Source: Bacteroidota bacterium (GTDB lineage Bacteria > Bacteroidota > Bacteroidia > Flavobacteriales > Flavobacteriaceae). From it: a stretch of DNA of 17,637 bases. The notes under the pieces are model-generated. The model was not told the DNA's origin and did not search any database. It worked only from the letters and a program-made list of their open reading frames with translations. The stretch covers positions 1 to 17,637 of the forward strand of contig CANINJ010000006.1 of the NCBI GenBank assembly GCA_947468985.1, given 5' to 3'. Position 1 is the first letter of the stretch. Each line of letters opens with the position of its first letter. The position numbers and the translations under genes were made by a program. Positions 13,748 to 17,637 of the stretch are shown here, in pieces.

Positions 13748-15544
13748 ATGAAACATATTAGAAATTTTTGCATTATTGCACACATTGACCACGGGAAAAG
13801 CACGCTTGCGGATCGATTATTGGGGGCAACTCAAACGGTTACGGCGCGGGAAGAAAAGGCGCAATTGCTGGATAATATGGACTTGGAACGCGAACGTGGG
13901 ATTACGATTAAGAGTCACGCGATTCAGATGGAATATACGTATAAAGGGCAGGAATATATCCTGAATTTGATTGATACTCCGGGACACGTGGATTTTTCTT
14001 ATGAGGTTTCTCGGTCGATTGCGGCTTGTGAAGGTGCGCTTTTGATTGTGGATGCGGCACAAAGTATTCAGGCACAAACGATTTCGAATTTGTATTTGGC
14101 ACTTGAAAACGACTTGGAAATTATTCCGATTTTGAACAAAGTAGATTTGCCAAGCGCAAGTCCTGAGGAAGTTAGCGATGATATTGTGGATTTATTAGGA
14201 TGTAAGTTAGAAGAAATTATTCATGCTTCGGGTAAAACCGGTTTGGGTGTCGAAAATATTTTGGCGGCTATTATCGAAAGAATTCCACCTCCAAAAGGAA
14301 ATGTTGATGAGCCTTTGCAAGCGTTGATTTTTGATTCGCATTACAATCCGTTTCGTGGAATTGAAGTTATTTTTCGTGTAAAAAACGGACAAATCAAAAA
14401 AGGTCAGAAAATTAAATTTATGGCTACCGGAAATGAATATTTTGCGGACGAAATTGGTACTTTGAAATTGAACCAAGTTCCAAAATCGGTTATTTCTGCT
14501 GGGGATGTTGGGTATTTGATTTCGGGAATTAAAGAAGCGAAAGAAGTAAAAGTTGGAGATACGTTGACGGATGCAAAAAATCCAACAACAAATAGAATTC
14601 AAGGTTTTGAAGATGTAAAACCGATGGTTTTTGCGGGGATTTATCCTGTGGACACCGAAGATTATGAAGAGTTGCGTAACTCTATGGAAAAATTACAATT
14701 GAACGATGCTTCTTTAGTGTTTTTGCCTGAAAGTTCAGCGGCTTTAGGATTTGGTTTCCGTTGCGGATTCTTAGGAATGTTGCACATGGAAATTATCCAA
14801 GAACGTTTGGAAAGAGAGTTTAACATGACTGTGATTACTACAGTTCCAAACGTTTCGTATTTGGCTTATACCAAGAAAAATCCAGAAACGCCACTTATTG
14901 TAAATAATCCTTCGGACTTGCCAGAACCTTCTCGTTTAGAGAGAGTTGAAGAGCCTTTTATAAAAGCAACTATCATCACAAAATCTGATTTTGTGGGGAA
15001 TGTAATGAGTTTGTGTATTGAAAAACGCGGATTGATTACGAACCAAACGTACCTTACAACGGAACGAGTAGAATTGACATTTGACATGCCATTGGCAGAA
15101 ATTGTATTCGATTTCTATGATCGTTTGAAAACCGTTTCTAAAGGCTATGCTTCGTTTGATTATTCACCAATTGGAATGCGAACTTCGAATTTGGTTAAAG
15201 TTGATATTTTGTTGAATGCTACGATTGTGGATGCTTTATCCTCGTTGATGCATGTTGACAACGCCTATTCTATTGGTAAAAAAATGTGTGAAAAGCTGAA
15301 AGAATTAATTCCACGTCAGCAATTTGACATTCCTGTTCAGGCAGCGATTGGGGTAAAAGTTATTTCTCGTGAAACGATAAAAGCGTTACGTAAAGATGTA
15401 ACTGCCAAATGTTATGGTGGTGATATTTCTCGTAAACGTAAGTTATTGGAAAAACAGAAAAAAGGTAAAAAACGAATGCGCTTGGTTGGAAATGTTGAGA
15501 TTCCTCAAGAAGCATTTATGGCAGTTTTGAAGTTAAATGATTAA
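13748..15544 (+). CDS. lepA: Elongation factor 4 (LepA)
   Basis: 598-residue translational GTPase, the usual length of LepA/EF4, which acts on ribosomes during elongation or assembly. G1 AHIDHGKST is at 11-19, the switch region [12 protein letters not shown] at about 48-59, G3 DTPGHVDFS at 76-84 and G4 NKVD at 130-133. The beta-barrel, elongation-factor-G-like and LepA-specific C-terminal parts follow: [14 protein letters not shown] in the middle, [20 protein letters not shown] (552-571) and [20 protein letters not shown] near the end. The ATG at 13748 is the only sensible start. A GC-rich dispersed element and a distant -7 box lie upstream; a strong terminator lies downstream. Confidence 0.98.
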   Translation: MKHIRNFCIIAHIDHGKSTLADRLLGATQTVTAREEKAQLLDNMDLERERGITIKSHAIQMEYTYKGQEYILNLIDTPGHVDFSYEVSRSIAACEGALLIVDAAQSIQAQTISNLYLALENDLEIIPILNKVDLPSASPEEVSDDIVDLLGCKLEEIIHASGKTGLGVENILAAIIERIPPPKGNVDEPLQALIFDSHYNPFRGIEVIFRVKNGQIKKGQKIKFMATGNEYFADEIGTLKLNQVPKSVISAGDVGYLISGIKEAKEVKVGDTLTDAKNPTTNRIQGFEDVKPMVFAGIYPVDTEDYEELRNSMEKLQLNDASLVFLPESSAALGFGFRCGFLGMLHMEIIQERLEREFNMTVITTVPNVSYLAYTKKNPETPLIVNNPSDLPEPSRLERVEEPFIKATIITKSDFVGNVMSLCIEKRGLITNQTYLTTERVELTFDMPLAEIVFDFYDRLKTVSKGYASFDYSPIGMRTSNLVKVDILLNATIVDALSSLMHVDNAYSIGKKMCEKLKELIPRQQFDIPVQAAIGVKVISRETIKALRKDVTAKCYGGDISRKRKLLEKQKKGKKRMRLVGNVEIPQEAFMAVLKLND

Positions 15545-15590
15545 TTTTTTTAGACTTAAAAAGTCAATATACTTATAGATAATTGAAAAG

Positions 15591-15617
15591 CCCGATAATG
15601 AAAGTTGTCGGGTTTTT
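15591..15617 (+). terminator. Rho-independent terminator of lepA
   Basis: CCCGATAA (15591-15598) pairs with TTGTCGGG (15605-15612), eight pairs including one G-T, around the loop TGAAAG, followed by TTTTT. It lies 46 nt after the lepA stop. Confidence 0.88.
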
Positions 15618-15673
15618 AGTACAATTAAACATACATTAATATATGTTTTAATAAATTATTTAATAATTTTCAG

Positions 15674-15681
15674 TACTTTTA
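15674..15681 (+). promoter_or_regulatory. Possible -7 box of the adhesin gene
   Basis: TACTTTTA, one base from TAnnTTTG, lies 16 nt before the ATG at 15698. There is no TTG at -33. A dyad (AAACATA at 15627-15633 with TATGTTT at 15642-15648) sits further upstream and could be an operator, but AT-rich chance pairing is equally likely. Confidence 0.3.
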
Positions 15682-15697
15682 TGTAAACTAACTCGCC

Positions 15698-17637
15698 ATG
15701 AAAATTAAGTTATTGTTGTTGTTTTCCATTCTAACCTCAATTGCATTTTCTCAAGGAATTGTAGTAGACACAACATCTTTGGGCATTCCACAACTTGTAC
15801 ATGCTATTTTAATGCAAAATTCCTGTTCAAATGAAACCAATTTTTTATATTCTTCACATCAAGGAATTGGGAAATTTACAAATTCAAATCCTAATTTTCC
15901 TTTTACGGATGGAATAGTAATCAGAAATGGAATTGCTAAATATTCCGAAGGAACATACTCTGGATTAAATCTAAGTAGTCAATTAAACACTTCAGGAGAT
16001 CCAGATTTACAGCTAATTAGCAATAGTAGTTTACAAACTGGAAACATTACAGATGTTGGATTTATTCAATTTGATTTTACACCAATATCTAGTAGTTTTA
16101 GTTTTGATTTTCTATTTGCGTCCAATGAATATGGTCAATATCAATGTGGTTTTAGTGATGTTTTTGCTTTTTTATTGACTGATTTAACTACAAATAGTCA
16201 ATCCAATTTGGCTGTAATTCCAACTACTACAATTCCTGTATCTGTAAAAAACATTCGCGATACTGCTTATAACAGTTCCTGCGTATCCAATAATGCAAAT
16301 CTCTTTTTTCGTTATAACGTTGCAAATCCCGCATCTTCTGCAATTAATATGCGAGGTGAAACAGTGCTCCTAAAAGCTTCAGCACCTGTTATTCCAAATA
16401 GAACGTATCGAATAAAATTAGCAATTGGAGATTATTATGATAGTAATTATGACTCTGCCGTTTTTATTAAAGGTGGAAGTTTTACAACCACTACCGATTT
16501 AGGACCAGATAAAACAATTTGTCAAGGTGAAAATGTGCTAATAAATAGCGGTATCAACCCACCGTTTTCCATTTCTTGGACATTCAATGGGGCTATAATC
16601 CCGGGCCAAAATAGCACCTCCCTTATTGCGACCCAAGCAGGAACTTATGGAGTAATTGGGAGCCTTCCTACATCAGGCTGTAGGATTACTGATGAAATTA
16701 TTATTACCGATCTTTCTATTCAATCCCTAAATAATTTATCGGTTTGTGATTCTGGAGCATCGACCTATCAGTATGACTTAACACAAAATAATAGTACAAC
16801 TTTGGGCCTAAATGCTACAGATTATTCTGTTTTATATTTTGCATCTTTAGCTGATGCTAATGCTAATGCTCCTCAAATCCCCTTAAATCAATTGACAAAC
16901 TATTCAAGCTCAGGAGTACAAACTATTTATGTAAAAGTTATGCATCTTACAAATGGAAATTCTATTTGTGACAATATACTTTCTTTTGACTTGTTAGTAA
17001 ATGCTCCCGTTATAGCTGCAACACCAATTAATTTACCTCTGTGTGCAGATACTTCAGGAAATGGCACTTTTGATTTAACGAGTCAAACTGCTATAATTTT
17101 AAACGGGCAACTTGCTGTAAATTATACCGTTACCTATTTTAGCTCGCAAGCCGATGCCCAAAATAATACAAACCAAATTTTAAACCCAACTTCTTATATA
17201 ATAACACTTGCACAATCTCCGCAAACCTTTTGGGTTCGGATGAATGATGTCTTGAGCCCTCGTTGTTTTGACGTCACAAGTTTTACTATAACGGTATATC
17301 CACAACCCTTAGTTGACACCCTTCCCGCAATAATTGAATGTCACAGTTATTTTCTCCCAGTTATTACAAATGGAAATTATTTTACTGGCGCAAATGGGGC
17401 CGGAACTATGCTTAACTCAGGTGATGAAATACTAATCCCTGGCACATATTATATTTTTAACGGCCCCGATATACATGGTTGTGCCAATCAAAGTTCCTTC
17501 ACAATTACCTTGATAGACCAACTCGTTTTCCCATTAACTGCTTGTGGAAGTTATTTTGTCCCTGGTCCACCAGTTGGAAATTTTTACACGGGAATTAGTG
17601 GAACCGGAACGCTATTAGTCGCAGGAGCAGAATTAAC
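15698..17637 (+). CDS. Large secreted adhesin-like protein with choice-of-anchor-L-like domain (cut by window edge)
   Basis: I translated from the ATG at 15698; the frame is open for 646 codons to the window edge. A signal peptide (1-19, ending AIAFSQ) is followed by a domain at about 20-260 resembling choice-of-anchor L: GIPQLVHAILMQNSC near the start, then FDFLFASNEYGQYQCGFSDV and VFAFLLTDL. Residues 267-345 form an Ig/PKD-like unit starting DLGPDKTICQGE. Two about-99-residue repeats begin near C350 and C449, each with a YxVxYF-S-x-ADA stretch. A different, shorter repeat begins near C548 and again at C616, with CxSYF and GNxYTG-type turns. In Flavobacteriia such proteins usually end in a type IX secretion or gliding-associated C-terminal domain, which is outside this window. 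Likely surface adhesin; partner unknown. Confidence 0.88.
   Translation, partial: MKIKLLLLFSILTSIAFSQGIVVDTTSLGIPQLVHAILMQNSCSNETNFLYSSHQGIGKFTNSNPNFPFTDGIVIRNGIAKYSEGTYSGLNLSSQLNTSGDPDLQLISNSSLQTGNITDVGFIQFDFTPISSSFSFDFLFASNEYGQYQCGFSDVFAFLLTDLTTNSQSNLAVIPTTTIPVSVKNIRDTAYNSSCVSNNANLFFRYNVANPASSAINMRGETVLLKASAPVIPNRTYRIKLAIGDYYDSNYDSAVFIKGGSFTTTTDLGPDKTICQGENVLINSGINPPFSISWTFNGAIIPGQNSTSLIATQAGTYGVIGSLPTSGCRITDEIIITDLSIQSLNNLSVCDSGASTYQYDLTQNNSTTLGLNATDYSVLYFASLADANANAPQIPLNQLTNYSSSGVQTIYVKVMHLTNGNSICDNILSFDLLVNAPVIAATPINLPLCADTSGNGTFDLTSQTAIILNGQLAVNYTVTYFSSQADAQNNTNQILNPTSYIITLAQSPQTFWVRMNDVLSPRCFDVTSFTITVYPQPLVDTLPAIIECHSYFLPVITNGNYFTGANGAGTMLNSGDEILIPGTYYIFNGPDIHGCANQSSFTITLIDQLVFPLTACGSYFVPGPPVGNFYTGISGTGTLLVAGAEL

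Noticed and set aside
13555..13803. Minus-strand open frame of 82 codons upstream of lepA
   Set aside because: It covers the dispersed element and the antisense of the lepA start; it resembles the reading of the other element copy, so it is a repeat artefact.

Overview
The window looks like chromosomal DNA of a Flavobacterium-type member of the Bacteroidota. The evidence is the low GC content, A/T-rich start regions without strong Shine-Dalgarno sequences, -7 promoter boxes of the TAnnTTTG type, many signal peptides ending in AQ or SQ, PorT-like outer-membrane barrels, and a large secreted adhesin with a choice-of-anchor-L-like domain. I see no plasmid, phage, transposase, CRISPR, tRNA or rRNA signature. 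This is an inference from gene content, not a species identification.

Layout. 1-1603 (minus): the N-terminal half of biotin synthase BioB, cut by the window edge, and the FAD-synthesis enzyme RibF. 1778-6693 (minus): a run of exported proteins of unknown function. It starts with a small outer-membrane beta-barrel (6109-6693), followed by a 411-residue protein, two small tandem paralogs, a 317-residue protein and a 321-residue protein with a helical-repeat half. A perfect 14-bp hairpin splits this run and a terminator closes it. This is the least explained part of the window. 6969-7925 (plus): a D-2-hydroxyacid dehydrogenase. 8001-9984 (plus): a tightly coupled four-gene membrane operon (TM2 protein, DUF2752 protein, three-helix membrane protein, membrane-anchored M48 zinc protease) ending in a terminator. 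10031-12153 (minus): nadD, gmk and a YicC-type endoribonuclease. 12206-13472 (minus): an EamA-type transporter overlapping an ArsC/Spx-like protein. 13748-15544 (plus): lepA with a clear terminator. 15698 to the end (plus): a large secreted adhesin-like protein, cut by the window edge.

Non-coding features. Two copies of a GC-rich dispersed element (6819-6904 and, inverted, 13584-13699) lie in the leaders of the dehydrogenase gene and lepA. A degenerate tandem repeat of 18-bp period (6692-6763) lies directly upstream of the outer-membrane barrel gene. Several Bacteroidota-type promoters can be proposed; the best is that of bioB. No gene-free stretch exceeds 300 bases. The two longest (6694-6968 and 13473-13747) are largely filled by these repeats.

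How the genes fit together. Most of the single-copy genes are housekeeping: cofactor synthesis (biotin, FAD, NAD), GMP phosphorylation, RNA turnover and translation. The accessory interest lies in the exported-protein run at 1778-6693, the membrane operon at 8001-9984, the dispersed element and the adhesin.
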